64,000 bases of DNA, taken from positions 868,001 through 932,000 of the forward strand of contig NZ_CP087112.1 in NCBI RefSeq assembly GCF_025643255.1. Direction: 5' to 3'. Positions within the stretch are counted from its first letter, which is position 1. Each line of letters begins with the position of its first letter. Source of the stretch: Halomonas sp. 7T. Lineage in GTDB: Bacteria > Pseudomonadota > Gammaproteobacteria > Pseudomonadales > Halomonadaceae. The position numbers were made by a program, and so were the translations under genes. The notes beneath the pieces were generated by a model. It was not told the origin of the DNA and searched no databases. It was given only the letters and a program-made list of their open reading frames with translations. Shown here piece by piece: positions 42,276 through 53,086 of this stretch.

Positions 42276-43790
42276 ATGACGTTGCACCCAGATAATTTAT
42301 GGCGGGCACTTAAGCAAGTGTGGCCCAATGCCGTGCTGCCTGACTTAGAAGCAAGTTTGCCTGATACGATTCGTTTAATAACCGATTCCCGCAAGCTGGA
42401 AGCAGGTGATGTGTTTGTGGCGGTGCCGGGAAGCCAGCAGGATGGGCGAACGTTTATTGAGCATGCGCTTGAAGGTGGTGCCTCATTGGTACTGGCGCAC
42501 ACCAAACAGAGCAGTGTCACCTTCGAGGGGCGGGTACTCTTCTTGCCGCACCTCTCATTGCGCTTGGGAGAGCTAGGTAGGGCGCTGTTTAAGGTGCCTA
42601 ATGATTTACAGGTCATTGCGGTGACCGGTACTAACGGCAAAAGTTCAGTTACTCACTATATTGCGGCCTTAAGTGAATTGCTTAACACGCCTGCAGGCGT
42701 GATTGGCACGTTAGGCGTTGGGCGCCCTGGCCAATTGGTAGAAAGTGGCTTAACGACACCTGGCCCTCTGGCACTTCAGCATATCTTAGGCGATTTAGCG
42801 CGACAGGGCGTAAAGCGTGTTGCGCTTGAGGCTTCCTCGCATGCATTAGACCAGTATCGACTGGAGTCTGTGGAGGTCGATGTAGGCGTTTTTACTAATC
42901 TAACCCGCGACCACCTGGATTATCACGGCAGTATGGCAGCGTACGCGGCTGCCAAGGCCAAGCTTTTTCGTCGCGCAGAACTCACGCTTGCTGTGGTGAA
43001 TGCAGATGACCCATTAGCACGACTTATGTTAGCGGGATGTGAAAGCAATGTGCGTGTGCTGGCAACCGGTAGTGATGAGGCGGTAACGCTCCGCGTGATT
43101 GATTGGCATCCTCACGGGCAGGGGCAGCAAGCGCTTATTGCGACGCCTGAGGGTGAAAAAACCATCGACCTTAGCTTGATGGGGCGATTTAATTTAGACA
43201 ATGTATTGCTGGCGATGGCAGTGCTCTACGGTCTAGGAGAGCCGCTTGACCGCCTCTTTGGGGCAGCGTCAAGACTTGCACCAGTGCCAGGGCGGATGGA
43301 GCTTTACCGCGCAGATAGCGGGCCAAGTGTGGTGATTGACTACGCCCATTCGCCTGATGCCCTCCAAAACGCACTTGAAGCACTTAAAGCGCACCTAGGC
43401 GGAAGCGAAGGTAAGTTGTGGTGCCTGTTTGGCTGCGGCGGCGATCGTGATACGGGCAAGCGCGCTGAGATGGCCGCGTTTGCAGAACGCCATGCCGATC
43501 ATGTTGTGGTGACCGACGACAACCCCCGCTTTGAGTCTGCTGAACAGATACGCCAGCAGATTATTACAGGTTTTTCTGCCGGCGCCTCCTTTACGGAGAT
43601 TGGCGACCGTCGTAAAGCAATTGCCTATGTGGTTGAACAAGCCGGGCCGCAGGATGTGGTGCTCGTGGCAGGTAAAGGGCATGAAGCTTACCAAGACATA
43701 GCCGGTGTTCGCCACGATTACCAAGATGAGCAGCAAGTGCACAAGGCGCTAGAGTTAAATGGCCGAGGGATAAAAGGTAAGCAATCGTGA
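42276..43790 (+). CDS. murE: UDP-MurNAc-L-Ala-D-Glu meso-diaminopimelate ligase MurE
   Basis: A 504-residue Mur ligase from ATG 42276, which has AAGGAG 6 bases upstream. The P-loop GTNGKSS is at 118-124 and the substrate motif DNPR at 415-418. DNPR is specific for meso-diaminopimelate, so the wall is of the usual Gram-negative A1-gamma type. It adds the third residue of the stem peptide in the cytoplasm. The frame extends upstream into ftsI, but that part lacks similarity. Its stop overlaps the murF GTG start. Confidence 0.97.
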   Translation: MTLHPDNLWRALKQVWPNAVLPDLEASLPDTIRLITDSRKLEAGDVFVAVPGSQQDGRTFIEHALEGGASLVLAHTKQSSVTFEGRVLFLPHLSLRLGELGRALFKVPNDLQVIAVTGTNGKSSVTHYIAALSELLNTPAGVIGTLGVGRPGQLVESGLTTPGPLALQHILGDLARQGVKRVALEASSHALDQYRLESVEVDVGVFTNLTRDHLDYHGSMAAYAAAKAKLFRRAELTLAVVNADDPLARLMLAGCESNVRVLATGSDEAVTLRVIDWHPHGQGQQALIATPEGEKTIDLSLMGRFNLDNVLLAMAVLYGLGEPLDRLFGAASRLAPVPGRMELYRADSGPSVVIDYAHSPDALQNALEALKAHLGGSEGKLWCLFGCGGDRDTGKRAEMAAFAERHADHVVVTDDNPRFESAEQIRQQIITGFSAGASFTEIGDRRKAIAYVVEQAGPQDVVLVAGKGHEAYQDIAGVRHDYQDEQQVHKALELNGRGIKGKQS

Positions 43791-45133
43791 ACTGGTCGCT
43801 GAAAAGCGTGGCGGCGGCGCTTAACGTACCGTTATACATCGACGATGTAGCTTTGACGAGTGTCGTGACGGATACACGTAAAATCGTGCCGGGGTCACTG
43901 TTTGTAGCGCTAAAAGGGCCTCGTTTTGATGGGCACGACTTTCTGGAGCAGGCGCGTGAGCAAGGGGCAGTGGCTGCCTTGGTTGAGCAAACAGCCGATA
44001 GTACTTTGCCTCAGCTACAGTGTGCGGATACCCGCCTGGGACTAGGGTTGATAGCGCAGGCATGGCGCCATCGCTATCAGTTGCCTATCGTTGCGGTGAC
44101 GGGCAATAGTGGTAAAACGACCGTCAAAGAGATGACCGCTGCGCTGCTAGCACCGCTGGGCGATGTGCTGGCAACAGAGGGTAACTTAAATAACGATTTT
44201 GGTGTGCCGTTAACGTTATTGCGACTCACGTCTGATCATCAAGCCGCGGTTGTGGAGCTGGGAGCGAATCATTTAGGTGAGATTGCCTGGACTAGCCAGC
44301 TTACGTTGCCTGAGGTTGCCATCATTACCAATGTGACTGGGGCACATGTGGGAGAGTTTGGTGGCATGGGGCAGATAGCCCAGGCAAAAAGCGAAATCCT
44401 ATTGGGTTTAAGCGCCAACGGCGTAGCGGTGATCAATAGAGAAGACCGCTATTTCACCTTTTGGTCAGCCTGTGCTGCACCGCGCCGAGTGATTAGCTAT
44501 GGCTGGGACAGCCAAGCTGATGTGTATGCTGCTGCTCTTTCCTGTAACTCCCAGGGGCGGTATGCTTTCACGCTTGTCTACCATGGGCAGCCGCTGGGTA
44601 AGGTATGTTTGCCATTAATAGGTAAGCACAATGTAAGCAATGCCCTAGCTGCTGCTGCTGCTGCACTGGCCGTTGGGATAATGCCTGCACATGTAGTGGC
44701 TGGCTTGTCACGACTGCCCTGCCTGCCAGGGCGTTTAAGCAGTGTGCCGGGTTTACGTAATGCCACGCTGCTAGATGACACCTATAACGCCAATCCAGGC
44801 GCGGTGAAAGCTGCCTTGGAGGTGTTGGCCAGTTTTCCAGCGCCACGCTGGTGTGCGCTGGGGGCGATGGGGGAGCTTGGGCAGGCATCTGAAGCACTGC
44901 ACGCTGAGGTGGGCTGCTTTGCTGCTTCACTGGGTATCGACACGCTGCTGACGTACGGGGATGCCGCACGGTCAGCCAGTGACGCCTTTGGTCGCGGGCA
45001 GCATTTTGACGACCACGAGACGCTTGTGCGTCATATTATTAATACGTTGCCGCCTGACACTACGCTGCTGGTGAAAGGATCGCGGAGCGCGGGCATGGAA
45101 AATGTCATCGCCGCGCTGCGTTCGGATAAATAA
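43787..45133 (+). CDS. murF: UDP-MurNAc-tripeptide D-Ala-D-Ala ligase MurF
   Basis: A 448-residue Mur ligase with P-loop GNSGKTTVKEM, the NLNNDFGVPLTLLRL motif, the Mg/carbamate lysine region GMGQIAQAKSEIL and LLDDTYNANPGAVKAAL. It adds the D-Ala-D-Ala dipeptide made by Ddl (encoded at 51418). It begins with GTG overlapping the murE stop by four bases. mraY follows 14 bases after its stop. Length matches E. coli MurF (452). Confidence 0.97.
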   Translation: MNWSLKSVAAALNVPLYIDDVALTSVVTDTRKIVPGSLFVALKGPRFDGHDFLEQAREQGAVAALVEQTADSTLPQLQCADTRLGLGLIAQAWRHRYQLPIVAVTGNSGKTTVKEMTAALLAPLGDVLATEGNLNNDFGVPLTLLRLTSDHQAAVVELGANHLGEIAWTSQLTLPEVAIITNVTGAHVGEFGGMGQIAQAKSEILLGLSANGVAVINREDRYFTFWSACAAPRRVISYGWDSQADVYAAALSCNSQGRYAFTLVYHGQPLGKVCLPLIGKHNVSNALAAAAAALAVGIMPAHVVAGLSRLPCLPGRLSSVPGLRNATLLDDTYNANPGAVKAALEVLASFPAPRWCALGAMGELGQASEALHAEVGCFAASLGIDTLLTYGDAARSASDAFGRGQHFDDHETLVRHIINTLPPDTTLLVKGSRSAGMENVIAALRSDK

Positions 45134-45147
45134 GGTAAGCGCCGTTC

Positions 45148-46230
45148 ATGTTACTTCATCTGGCGAATTTCTTAGCCCAATATCAAACTGCTTTTCAGGT
45201 TTTTAACTATCTTACGTTACGCGTTATCCTGGCCGCTTTAACGTCTTTGATGCTTTGCCTTTGGCTAGGGCCGTGGGTAATTCGACGGCTAGTAGAAGGT
45301 CAGATCGGTCAGGCGGTTCGTGATGATGGGCCGCAATCACATCTTTCGAAAGCCGGTACGCCCACGATGGGCGGCGCCATGATTTTGCTGGCTATTGCGA
45401 TTAGCACGTTGTTGTGGGGGGATCTCACCAATCATTACGTCTGGGTAGTGCTGGCGGTTACGCTAGGCTTTGGTGCGATTGGTTGGGTAGATGACTACCG
45501 CAAAGTAGTAGAAAAAAATCCCCGAGGCCTACCGGCGCGCTGGAAGTATTTTTGGCAGTCGGTCGTTGGCTTAGGCGCGGCTATCGTGCTCTACACAACG
45601 GCGGCAACGCCGGTCGAAACCAGCCTGTTAGTGCCTCTATTTAAAGATGTAGCCCTCCCGCTGGGTGTGTTCTATATCGTGCTGACCTACTTTGTGATTG
45701 TGGGTAGCTCAAATGCGGTTAACCTAACGGACGGCTTAGACGGTTTAGCCATAATGCCGACCGTGTTAGTCGCTATGGGTCTATCCGTATTTGCTTACGC
45801 CAGCGGTAATGCAGTATTTGCCAACTATTTGCACATACCCTTTATTAATGGCACCGGTGAGCTAGCAATATTTTGTGCCACTATCGCAGGTGCAGGGTTA
45901 GGTTTCTTATGGTTTAACACCTATCCCGCTCAGGTGTTCATGGGCGATGTGGGTGCGCTAGCACTTGGAGCGGCGCTAGGTGTGGTCGCTGTGATTGTTC
46001 GCCAAGAGATTATTCTATTCATTATGGGTGGGATTTTTGTTTTGGAAACAGTGTCGGTCATTCTTCAGGTTGCTTCTTATAAGATGACCGGACGGCGTAT
46101 TTTTCGTATGGCGCCGCTACACCACCACTATGAGTTGAAAGGCTGGCCAGAGCCTAGAGTCATCGTGCGCTTCTGGATTATCACTGTTGTGTTGGTGCTG
46201 CTCGGTTTAGCCACGCTGAAAGTACGTTGA
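45148..46230 (+). CDS. mraY: Phospho-MurNAc-pentapeptide transferase MraY
   Basis: A 360-residue polytopic enzyme with ten membrane spans, the same length as E. coli MraY. Conserved cytoplasmic motifs: [19 protein letters not shown] with the Mg-binding DD pair, [20 protein letters not shown] and the APLHHHYE histidines. It joins the UDP-MurNAc-pentapeptide to undecaprenyl phosphate to form lipid I. AAGG in the murF-mraY gap serves as ribosome binding site. Confidence 0.98.
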   Translation: MLLHLANFLAQYQTAFQVFNYLTLRVILAALTSLMLCLWLGPWVIRRLVEGQIGQAVRDDGPQSHLSKAGTPTMGGAMILLAIAISTLLWGDLTNHYVWVVLAVTLGFGAIGWVDDYRKVVEKNPRGLPARWKYFWQSVVGLGAAIVLYTTAATPVETSLLVPLFKDVALPLGVFYIVLTYFVIVGSSNAVNLTDGLDGLAIMPTVLVAMGLSVFAYASGNAVFANYLHIPFINGTGELAIFCATIAGAGLGFLWFNTYPAQVFMGDVGALALGAALGVVAVIVRQEIILFIMGGIFVLETVSVILQVASYKMTGRRIFRMAPLHHHYELKGWPEPRVIVRFWIITVVLVLLGLATLKVR

Positions 46231-46281
46231 TGAGTCGCGCTATAGCGGAGCGCTGCTGGCGTGTCATGTAAAGGAGCCACA

Positions 46282-47661
46282 ATGGTGCAAGTAGCACATG
46301 GAATGACGGTCGTGGTGGGGTTAGGGGTGTCAGGGCGGGCGATCTGCCGCCATCTAGCGCGTCATAATGTGCCGTTTATGGTGGCTGATACTCGTCAAGC
46401 GCCTCCAGGCTTAGATGATTTTTACGCGGCCCACCCTGGAACCCTTGTGCACTGTGGCCCGTTAACGGCGATTGATTTTAGTCATGCCCATGAAATAGTC
46501 GTCAGCCCTGGGGTTGACCCCAATACTCCTGGGCTTGAGGGGCTGTTGGCGCGTCATAATCCAGCCACCGGCGAGCCAATGCTGGTGGGAGAGATAGCGC
46601 TTTTTAAGCGGGCTGTGAAGGCTCCTGTCGCTGCTATTACTGGCTCGAATGCTAAATCCACGGTAACGACCCTGCTGGGGGAAATGGCCGCTGCTGCAGG
46701 CGTTTATGCAGCAGTAGGGGGGAACTTAGGAACGCCTGCGCTGGATTTGTTGGCCCAGCATCCCTATGCAGATCTCTATATTTTAGAGCTGTCTAGCTTT
46801 CAATTAGAGACAACGCCTTATTTAGGTGCTGCCTCCGTCGCATTTTTAAATATTTGTGAAGATCATTTGGATCGTCACGGGGATATGGCAGGTTACCGCG
46901 CCGCTAAACAGCGCATCTTTCTGGGGGCGCAACACGCGATTGTTAATGCGGATGACCCTCTTACTTGGCCATCCGATGATTTGGCAATCGTTGAGCACTT
47001 TACTTCTGATACGCCGGCAGGAGAGGCGTGGGGGCTAACATGTCTCGATGGCAATATCATGCTTGTTCAGGGAGATGATTGCTGGATCAGTGCACGCGAA
47101 CTTACCGTTGCAGGCCAGCATAACTACCTGAATGCCCTGGCGGCATTAGCGATGGGCAGAGCTCTGGGCTTTAGCAAGCAGTCGATGTGTGAAGCGCTAC
47201 GTGCATTTAAAGGGTTGCCGCATCGCAGTGAGGTCATCGCGCACATTAACGGGGTAACATGGGTAAATGATTCAAAAGGTACCAACGTCGGCGCTACCCT
47301 TGCGGCGATTAATGGCATTAGCGCGACGCTGGCAGGGAAATTGATTTTATTGGCTGGCGGTGTGGGTAAAGGCGCTGATTTTACGCCGCTGGCGGCACCG
47401 CTAGAAGCGTGCGCCAGAACGGTACTCCTGTTTGGTGAAGATGCCCCTCGCTTATCCGCTGCGCTGTCGGCCTCTAATAACGTTCACCGCGTTGATAATT
47501 TGCATCAGGCTATGGCGGCTGCTTGGCAAATAGCGCAACCAGGCGATTGCGTGCTGCTTTCCCCCGCCTGTGCAAGTCTCGATCAATTTGCTAACTACCA
47601 GGAACGCGGTGATGCGTTTCGTCATTGGTTAATGGATAAGCAGACCGAGGTGAACTCATGA
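46282..47661 (+). CDS. murD: UDP-MurNAc-L-alanine D-glutamate ligase MurD
   Basis: A 459-residue Mur ligase from ATG 46282, with AAAGGAG 6 bases upstream; GTG 46261 is less likely. An N-terminal Rossmann motif GLGVSGRAICRHL binds the UDP substrate, followed by P-loop GSNAKSTVTTLL (Ala in place of the more common Gly), the NICEDHLDRHG block and VNDSKGTNVGAT. It adds D-Glu to UDP-MurNAc-L-Ala. The stop overlaps ftsW by four bases. Confidence 0.96.
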   Translation: MVQVAHGMTVVVGLGVSGRAICRHLARHNVPFMVADTRQAPPGLDDFYAAHPGTLVHCGPLTAIDFSHAHEIVVSPGVDPNTPGLEGLLARHNPATGEPMLVGEIALFKRAVKAPVAAITGSNAKSTVTTLLGEMAAAAGVYAAVGGNLGTPALDLLAQHPYADLYILELSSFQLETTPYLGAASVAFLNICEDHLDRHGDMAGYRAAKQRIFLGAQHAIVNADDPLTWPSDDLAIVEHFTSDTPAGEAWGLTCLDGNIMLVQGDDCWISARELTVAGQHNYLNALAALAMGRALGFSKQSMCEALRAFKGLPHRSEVIAHINGVTWVNDSKGTNVGATLAAINGISATLAGKLILLAGGVGKGADFTPLAAPLEACARTVLLFGEDAPRLSAALSASNNVHRVDNLHQAMAAAWQIAQPGDCVLLSPACASLDQFANYQERGDAFRHWLMDKQTEVNS

Positions 47662-48839
47662 GTCGCCTGGAGCGTCTGCGTGAGGCGCTAACCACGCGCC
47701 ATTTGCCCTGTGATGTTTGGTTAATCATTTCGGTCGTTGGGCTGGCAGGGCTCGGATGGGTTATGGTCAGTTCTGCGTCTATAGGGTTGCTGGAAAACAG
47801 TTACTACTACTCTCGCCAGCACGGGATTTTCTTGGTGATATCCATACTGGCGTGCCTTTTCATGATTAGCGTACCGCTTGAAATGTGGCGCCAGAATGCG
47901 GCACTGCTCCTGCTAGCCAGTATTTTTATGCTTGTTTTGGTGCTTATTATCGGCCAAGAGGTCAATGGCAGTAAGCGCTGGATTTCATTGCCAGGGCCAC
48001 TGCCAAGCTTGCAGGTGTCAGAGTTTGCCAAGCTGGGGCTGATTTTCTACATGGCGGCGTTTATGTCGCGCTTTACCTATGAGCTCCGTCAGCGCGCTTT
48101 TAGTATGTGGCGGCCATTAGCCGTATTGGCAGTGCCTGCAGGGTTGTTGTTTTTGGCGCCCGACTTTGGTGGCATGGTGGTTTATACCGTCTGCGTTATT
48201 GGCATGTTAATGATGAGTGGTGCATCGCTGACGCTACTTTTAGGCAGTGGTGGGGTATTGGCATCAGGTGCTGTCATGATGGTGGCAATGGAGCCTTATC
48301 GATTAGCACGTTGGACCAGCTTCTTAGACCCCTGGGCGGACCAGTTTGCGACGGGGTATCAATTAACCCAGGCACTCATTGCGTTTGGGCGCGGGCATGT
48401 CACCGGCACGGGGTTGGGCAATAGCGTCCAGAAGCTTCATTATTTACCAGAAGCGCATACCGACTTTATTTTTGCCGTGGTCGCAGAAGAGCTGGGTATG
48501 ATCGGCGCCATCGCCGTCGTGCTTCTGTTTACTGTTTTTATTGCGCGTGCAATGTGGATTGCTCGCCGAGCAGAGCTGGCAGGTCACATGTTCGGTGCCT
48601 ACGTTAGCTATGGCATTGGTTTTGTGATCGCGGCCCAGGCCTTTATTAACATGGCGGTGAGTGCCGGGTTACTGCCTACCAAAGGTTTAACGCTCCCGCT
48701 GATTAGCTATGGTGGCTCAAGTTTATTAGTCACTGGATTAATGGTGGGACTGTTGCTTCGTACGGATGCGGAAACACGTCATCGTCCACGCCGTACGCCT
48801 ACGCCTTACAAGTCTCGTCACGAACCACGATTGTCGTAA
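47658..48839 (+). CDS. ftsW: Septal SEDS glycosyltransferase FtsW
   Basis: A 393-residue SEDS protein with about ten membrane spans. Family segments: GLGWVMVSSASIG, LPGPLPSLQVSEFAKLGLIFYMA, GYQLTQALIAFGRGHVTGTGLGNSVQKLHYLPEAHTDFIFAV and LPLISYGGSSLL. FtsW polymerises lipid II at the septum together with FtsI. It overlaps the end of murD by four bases and precedes murG by 18 bases. The alternative SEDS protein RodA is excluded by context with dcw genes. Confidence 0.97.
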   Translation: MSRLERLREALTTRHLPCDVWLIISVVGLAGLGWVMVSSASIGLLENSYYYSRQHGIFLVISILACLFMISVPLEMWRQNAALLLLASIFMLVLVLIIGQEVNGSKRWISLPGPLPSLQVSEFAKLGLIFYMAAFMSRFTYELRQRAFSMWRPLAVLAVPAGLLFLAPDFGGMVVYTVCVIGMLMMSGASLTLLLGSGGVLASGAVMMVAMEPYRLARWTSFLDPWADQFATGYQLTQALIAFGRGHVTGTGLGNSVQKLHYLPEAHTDFIFAVVAEELGMIGAIAVVLLFTVFIARAMWIARRAELAGHMFGAYVSYGIGFVIAAQAFINMAVSAGLLPTKGLTLPLISYGGSSLLVTGLMVGLLLRTDAETRHRPRRTPTPYKSRHEPRLS

Positions 48840-48857
48840 TTATTTAAGGAGTGGTGT

Positions 48858-49955
48858 GTGGCAACGAATACACGTCGGCGCGTTTTGATTATGGCTGGGG
48901 GAACCGGCGGTCACGTTATCCCAGCGCTTTCACTGGCTCGCGCCTTGCAAACGCATCATGTTGACGTTGAATGGCTGGGGAGTCCGCGTGGTATTGAGAA
49001 TCGCTTGGTTCCCGAGGCAGGTATTCGACTGCACGCGATTGCGATTAGTGGGCTGCGGGGCAACGGCGTAAGCGGCTGGCTCAAAGCGCCCATTAATCTT
49101 ACGCGGGCTGTGTGCCAAGCACGGCAGGTGATCCAAACATTTAAACCCCATGTTGTGGTTGGGTTAGGCGGCTTTGCGAGCGGTCCGGGCGGCCTTGCCG
49201 CTTGGTTATCGCGTATTCCGCTGGTGATCCATGAGCAAAATGCCGTGGCTGGCTTAACTAATCGGGTTCTTTCCCGCCTAGCGACGCGCACTTACGCTGC
49301 TTTTGGTGAGGCGTTTGGGCCGCGAGCGGAAGTGATTGGCAATCCAGTGCGTGACGATATCGCGGCCCTAGGAGAGCACCCCCGCGCTGCTGCCATCATG
49401 AGTGCCCGGCCGCTTCGCTTACTGGTGGTCGGTGGGTCGCTGGGTGCCGTGGCGCTTAATGACAGATTGCCGGCTGCCTTAGCTGCTATCGCCCCGGAAA
49501 GGCGTCCCGACGTGCGCCATCAGGCGGGTAAAGGCCGTGATAATGAGACTGCGCAAGCTTATGCAGAGCACGGCGTTGTGGCACAGGTAAGCCCGTTTAT
49601 CGATGATATGGCTGCGGCGTATGAGTGGGCGGACCTGGTGGTCTGTCGCGCTGGCGCATTGACAGTGGCTGAGCTTGCAGCGGCCGCAAAGCCTGCGCTG
49701 TTAGTGCCCTTTCCTTTTGCTGTAGACGATCATCAGCGTATCAATGCAGACGTTTTAGTAAAGGCGGGTGCTGCCCTTTGTGTCGTACAGAAAGAGCTTA
49801 CGACAGAGCGCTTAACTGACTATTTAAATGAATTATTAACGCCAGACAAATTAGCTGAGATGGCATCGAACGCTCGCCAAGCGGCCTATTTAGATGCTAC
49901 CCAGCGCTTAACAGATGGTTGCTTAGCGTTAGTAAATCGAGGAGAAACGGCGTGA
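48858..49955 (+). CDS. murG: Lipid II synthase MurG
   Basis: A 365-residue GT28 glycosyltransferase. The N-terminal glycine-rich loop [16 protein letters not shown], the second loop [25 protein letters not shown] and the UDP-GlcNAc site [20 protein letters not shown] are intact. MurG adds GlcNAc to lipid I on the cytoplasmic face of the membrane. GTG at 48858 is preceded by AAGGAG. The murC start GTG overlaps its stop. Confidence 0.97.
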   Translation: MATNTRRRVLIMAGGTGGHVIPALSLARALQTHHVDVEWLGSPRGIENRLVPEAGIRLHAIAISGLRGNGVSGWLKAPINLTRAVCQARQVIQTFKPHVVVGLGGFASGPGGLAAWLSRIPLVIHEQNAVAGLTNRVLSRLATRTYAAFGEAFGPRAEVIGNPVRDDIAALGEHPRAAAIMSARPLRLLVVGGSLGAVALNDRLPAALAAIAPERRPDVRHQAGKGRDNETAQAYAEHGVVAQVSPFIDDMAAAYEWADLVVCRAGALTVAELAAAAKPALLVPFPFAVDDHQRINADVLVKAGAALCVVQKELTTERLTDYLNELLTPDKLAEMASNARQAAYLDATQRLTDGCLALVNRGETA

Positions 49956-51421
49956 CCGATATAGTGAATAGTACGTCTTTACAAGATGTTCGCCCAAGCG
50001 GTCCTGGTATGCGCCGCATTAAACGGCTGCATTTTGTGGGTATCGGTGGCGCAGGCATGTGTGGTATTGCAGAGGTCCTGGCGAATCAGGGGTATAGCGT
50101 CAGCGGTAGTGACATGAAAGCGTCGACCGTTATTGAACGGTTACGCGGGTGCGGCGTGAGTGTGGCGATCGGGCATGCTGAAGAAAACGTACAAGGCGCC
50201 GATGTTGTGGTGGTGTCGAGTGCAATAGACGAAACCAACCCTGAAATCCGCTGGGCTCATGAGCATCGGGTGCCAGTAGTGCGTCGCGCGGAAATGTTAG
50301 CTGAACTCATGCGCTTTCGTCACGGCATCGCTGTGGCGGGTACTCATGGGAAAACCACCACAACTAGCCTGACGGCTACGCTGCTCGCTGAAGGAGGCTT
50401 AGACCCCACCTTTGTTATAGGTGGCAAACTGACCAGTGCCGGCGCCAATGCGCGCCTGGGCGAGGGTGACTATTTGGTCGCTGAGGCCGATGAGTCCGAC
50501 GCGTCATTTTTGCACCTGCAGCCCATGGTGTCGATCGTCACCAATATCGATGCAGATCACATGGCGACCTATGGTGGCGACTTTGAGCGGCTGAAAAACA
50601 CCTTTATCGAGTTTTTACATAATCTGCCCTTCTACGGGTTAGCCGTTTTGTGTATAGATGACCCGCACGTACGCGGCTTGTGTGAGCGGGTGAAGCGCCA
50701 GTTTGTAACCTACGGGTTTGATAGCGATGCAGATTATCGTATTGCTGATTTTAAACAGCAAGCCGGTGAGGTGACTTTCACAGCCCTACGCCCAGGTGGC
50801 GCGACGCCGCTTGCCATTCGGCTGGCGATGCCAGGGCGGCATAATGCACTTAATGCCATGGCGGCCATTGTAGTAGCTACCGATGCAGGCGTTAGTGATG
50901 AGGCTATTTTGCGTGGACTCGCCGGTTTTGCGGGTGTAGGCAGGCGCTTTCAGGTGCATGGACACTTTCCCACGCCTAAACATACCGGCGAAGTGATGCT
51001 GGTAGATGATTATGGCCACCATCCTCGTGAAGTGGACATGGTCATTCAGGCGGTACGCGCTGGCTGGCCAAATCGGCGGTTGGTTATGTTGTATCAGCCG
51101 CACCGTTATAGTCGCACCCGTGACCTTTACGAAGACTTTGTTCGGGTGCTCTCTCAAGTGGATACGCTTATTTTGTTAGATGTGTACAGCGCTGGCGAAG
51201 CGGTGATCCCGGGTGCAGAAGGGCGAACGTTAGCAGGCTCTATCCGTCAGCGAGGCGATGTTGACCCACTTTTTGTAGAGCATAAGGAGGAGCTTCCCTC
51301 GTTGCTGGGCAACGTTTTGCGGCCTGACGATATTTTAATTACCCAAGGGGCTGGTGACGTAGGGGGCATATCGCTGCGTTTAGCGCAGTCAAAACTGGTG
51401 TTGGACGGGGTTGAGCTATGA
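49952..51421 (+). CDS. murC: UDP-MurNAc L-alanine ligase MurC
   Basis: A 489-residue Mur ligase starting at GTG 49952, which has GAGGAG 7 bases upstream and overlaps the murG stop by four bases. The frame is open upstream in murG but without support. Motifs: [18 protein letters not shown]-loop [23 protein letters not shown] and [10 protein letters not shown]. MurC adds the first amino acid, L-Ala, to UDP-MurNAc. The next gene, ddl, overlaps by four bases. Confidence 0.97.
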   Translation: MTDIVNSTSLQDVRPSGPGMRRIKRLHFVGIGGAGMCGIAEVLANQGYSVSGSDMKASTVIERLRGCGVSVAIGHAEENVQGADVVVVSSAIDETNPEIRWAHEHRVPVVRRAEMLAELMRFRHGIAVAGTHGKTTTTSLTATLLAEGGLDPTFVIGGKLTSAGANARLGEGDYLVAEADESDASFLHLQPMVSIVTNIDADHMATYGGDFERLKNTFIEFLHNLPFYGLAVLCIDDPHVRGLCERVKRQFVTYGFDSDADYRIADFKQQAGEVTFTALRPGGATPLAIRLAMPGRHNALNAMAAIVVATDAGVSDEAILRGLAGFAGVGRRFQVHGHFPTPKHTGEVMLVDDYGHHPREVDMVIQAVRAGWPNRRLVMLYQPHRYSRTRDLYEDFVRVLSQVDTLILLDVYSAGEAVIPGAEGRTLAGSIRQRGDVDPLFVEHKEELPSLLGNVLRPDDILITQGAGDVGGISLRLAQSKLVLDGVEL

Positions 51422-52359
51422 GTGCCCAAGTATCTCAAGCAGATCGCTTAGCGCGTGTAGTGGTGGTTTATGGCGGAATGTCCGCCGAGCGCGATGTGTC
51501 ACTGAAAAGTGGCGCCGCTGTGTTAGACGCTTTGAAACGAGCAGGCATTCAAGCGGTAGGCTACGATCTCAAGGATAACGGTTTAGTTGGGCTTGAGCGG
51601 TTGGCGCCCACAGCGGTATTTGTTGCTCTGCACGGTCGCGGTGGAGAGGACGGAACGCTTCAGGGAGCGTTAGAGCTTTTAAAAATACCTTATACCGGCA
51701 GCGGCGTTTTAGCCTCAGCGCTTGGAATGGACAAACAGCGTACCAAGCAAGTATGGCAAGCGGTGGGCCTACCAACGCCTGAAAGCATAATGTTGAGCGC
51801 TGAATCAAACTGGGCAGCCGTTGTTGCTCAGCTAGGGTTGCCGATGATGGTAAAACCCGTTCATGAAGGCTCCACGCTGGGTATCAGTATTGTTAAAAGC
51901 CAGGAAGCTTTAGAAGCCGCATACCGTGCTGCTGCTCAGTACGATGCTCGCGTGATGGCAGAGCGATTTGTTGTCGGTGAAGAGTACACCGTTGCTCTGC
52001 TAGGCAGCGAAGTGCTACCCGCGATACGTGTCGAGGTGCCAGGGGGCTTTTACGACTACGAAGCTAAGTATGTGTCCAATACCACCCAGTACCATCTTCC
52101 CTGTGGTTTAAAAGCTCAAGAGGAAAATGAGTTAGCGGTACTTTGCCGCCAGGCGTTTGCAGCCATTGGTGGCGAGGGTTGGGGCCGAGTCGACGTTATG
52201 CGCGATGCTGACGGTAAATTCTGGTTGATCGAAGTCAATACCGTGCCGGGGATGACCGACCACAGTTTGGTTCCTCAGGCAGCGGCCCATGCAGGAATCA
52301 GCTTTGATCAGCTGGTCGTGCAGATACTACAGACCGCCGGCAAGCAGAGCGCATCATGA
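51418..52359 (+). CDS. ddl: D-alanine-D-alanine ligase
   Basis: A 313-residue ATP-grasp enzyme (DdlB type by its place in the dcw cluster). Motifs: [51 protein letters not shown] and the Mg-binding [16 protein letters not shown]. The [12 protein letters not shown] loop carries the tyrosine-lysine region typical of D-Ala-D-Ala rather than D-Ala-D-Lac enzymes. It supplies the dipeptide used by MurF. ftsQ follows 10 bases later. Confidence 0.97.
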   Translation: MSAQVSQADRLARVVVVYGGMSAERDVSLKSGAAVLDALKRAGIQAVGYDLKDNGLVGLERLAPTAVFVALHGRGGEDGTLQGALELLKIPYTGSGVLASALGMDKQRTKQVWQAVGLPTPESIMLSAESNWAAVVAQLGLPMMVKPVHEGSTLGISIVKSQEALEAAYRAAAQYDARVMAERFVVGEEYTVALLGSEVLPAIRVEVPGGFYDYEAKYVSNTTQYHLPCGLKAQEENELAVLCRQAFAAIGGEGWGRVDVMRDADGKFWLIEVNTVPGMTDHSLVPQAAAHAGISFDQLVVQILQTAGKQSAS

Positions 52360-52369
52360 AGAGCGCCTT

Positions 52370-53086
52370 ATGAAAAGGCGTAATGCTTGGCTAGGTATTC
52401 TGCTGCTGGCACTGGTGCTAGGTGCTGGCAGTCGCGCTCTTTGGCTGTGGCTAGACCGACCTATCGAGCGGGTTTCCATTCGTGGAGAGTGGGACTATGT
52501 CAGCGCTGACTATCTGCGTACTCAGTTAGCGCCGCTTGTCCAACATGCCACTTGGTTGTCTGCGGATTTGGGAGATCTGCGCAGCCGAGCACTCGCGATT
52601 GGCTGGTTAAAAGAGGTGCGCATTTCCCGAGAGTGGCCCAACGCGCTGGTTTTTGAACTGGTTGAACAGCAGCCGGTTGCTCGCTGGAACGACACCTTTT
52701 TGCTCAATCCACAAGGGGAGCCCTTCGCATTTGCTCCGCTTTCAGCGCCGTCAGGGTTGCCCGACTTGGCTGGCCCGGCAGGTAGTAGTGAAGAAGTGCT
52801 TACTTTTTACCACCGGCTGACGCCGCATTTCGCCAACTTGTCGCTGTCGTTGGCGCAGCTGCGCTTGGAGCCACGCGGTGCGTGGCGGTTGCAGCTAAAT
52901 AATGGGGCTTGGATAATGTTAGGTAGACGCCAGCATGATGTTCGCCTAGCGCGTTTGTCTGCTTCCTGGCAGCGCGAATTAGCGCAGCTTAGTGATCATA
53001 TTCGGTATATTGACCTGCGCTATCCTAATGGTGTGGCGGTTGCTTGGCATGGTGAGAGCGATTTTGAAGTTACCAAGAGTGAATAG
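52370..53086 (+). CDS. ftsQ: Cell division protein FtsQ
   Basis: A 238-residue bitopic protein from ATG 52370. The open frame extends 27 codons upstream into ddl, but the basic MKRRNAW start followed at once by the membrane span (about residues 6-26) is the natural N-terminus. Next come the POTRA domain (IERVSIRGEWDYVSADYLR) and the beta domain with EWPNALVFELVEQQPVARWND. FtsQ anchors FtsB and FtsL in the divisome. Unlike in enterics, ftsA does not follow directly; a 308-base gap lies between. Confidence 0.94.
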   Translation: MKRRNAWLGILLLALVLGAGSRALWLWLDRPIERVSIRGEWDYVSADYLRTQLAPLVQHATWLSADLGDLRSRALAIGWLKEVRISREWPNALVFELVEQQPVARWNDTFLLNPQGEPFAFAPLSAPSGLPDLAGPAGSSEEVLTFYHRLTPHFANLSLSLAQLRLEPRGAWRLQLNNGAWIMLGRRQHDVRLARLSASWQRELAQLSDHIRYIDLRYPNGVAVAWHGESDFEVTKSE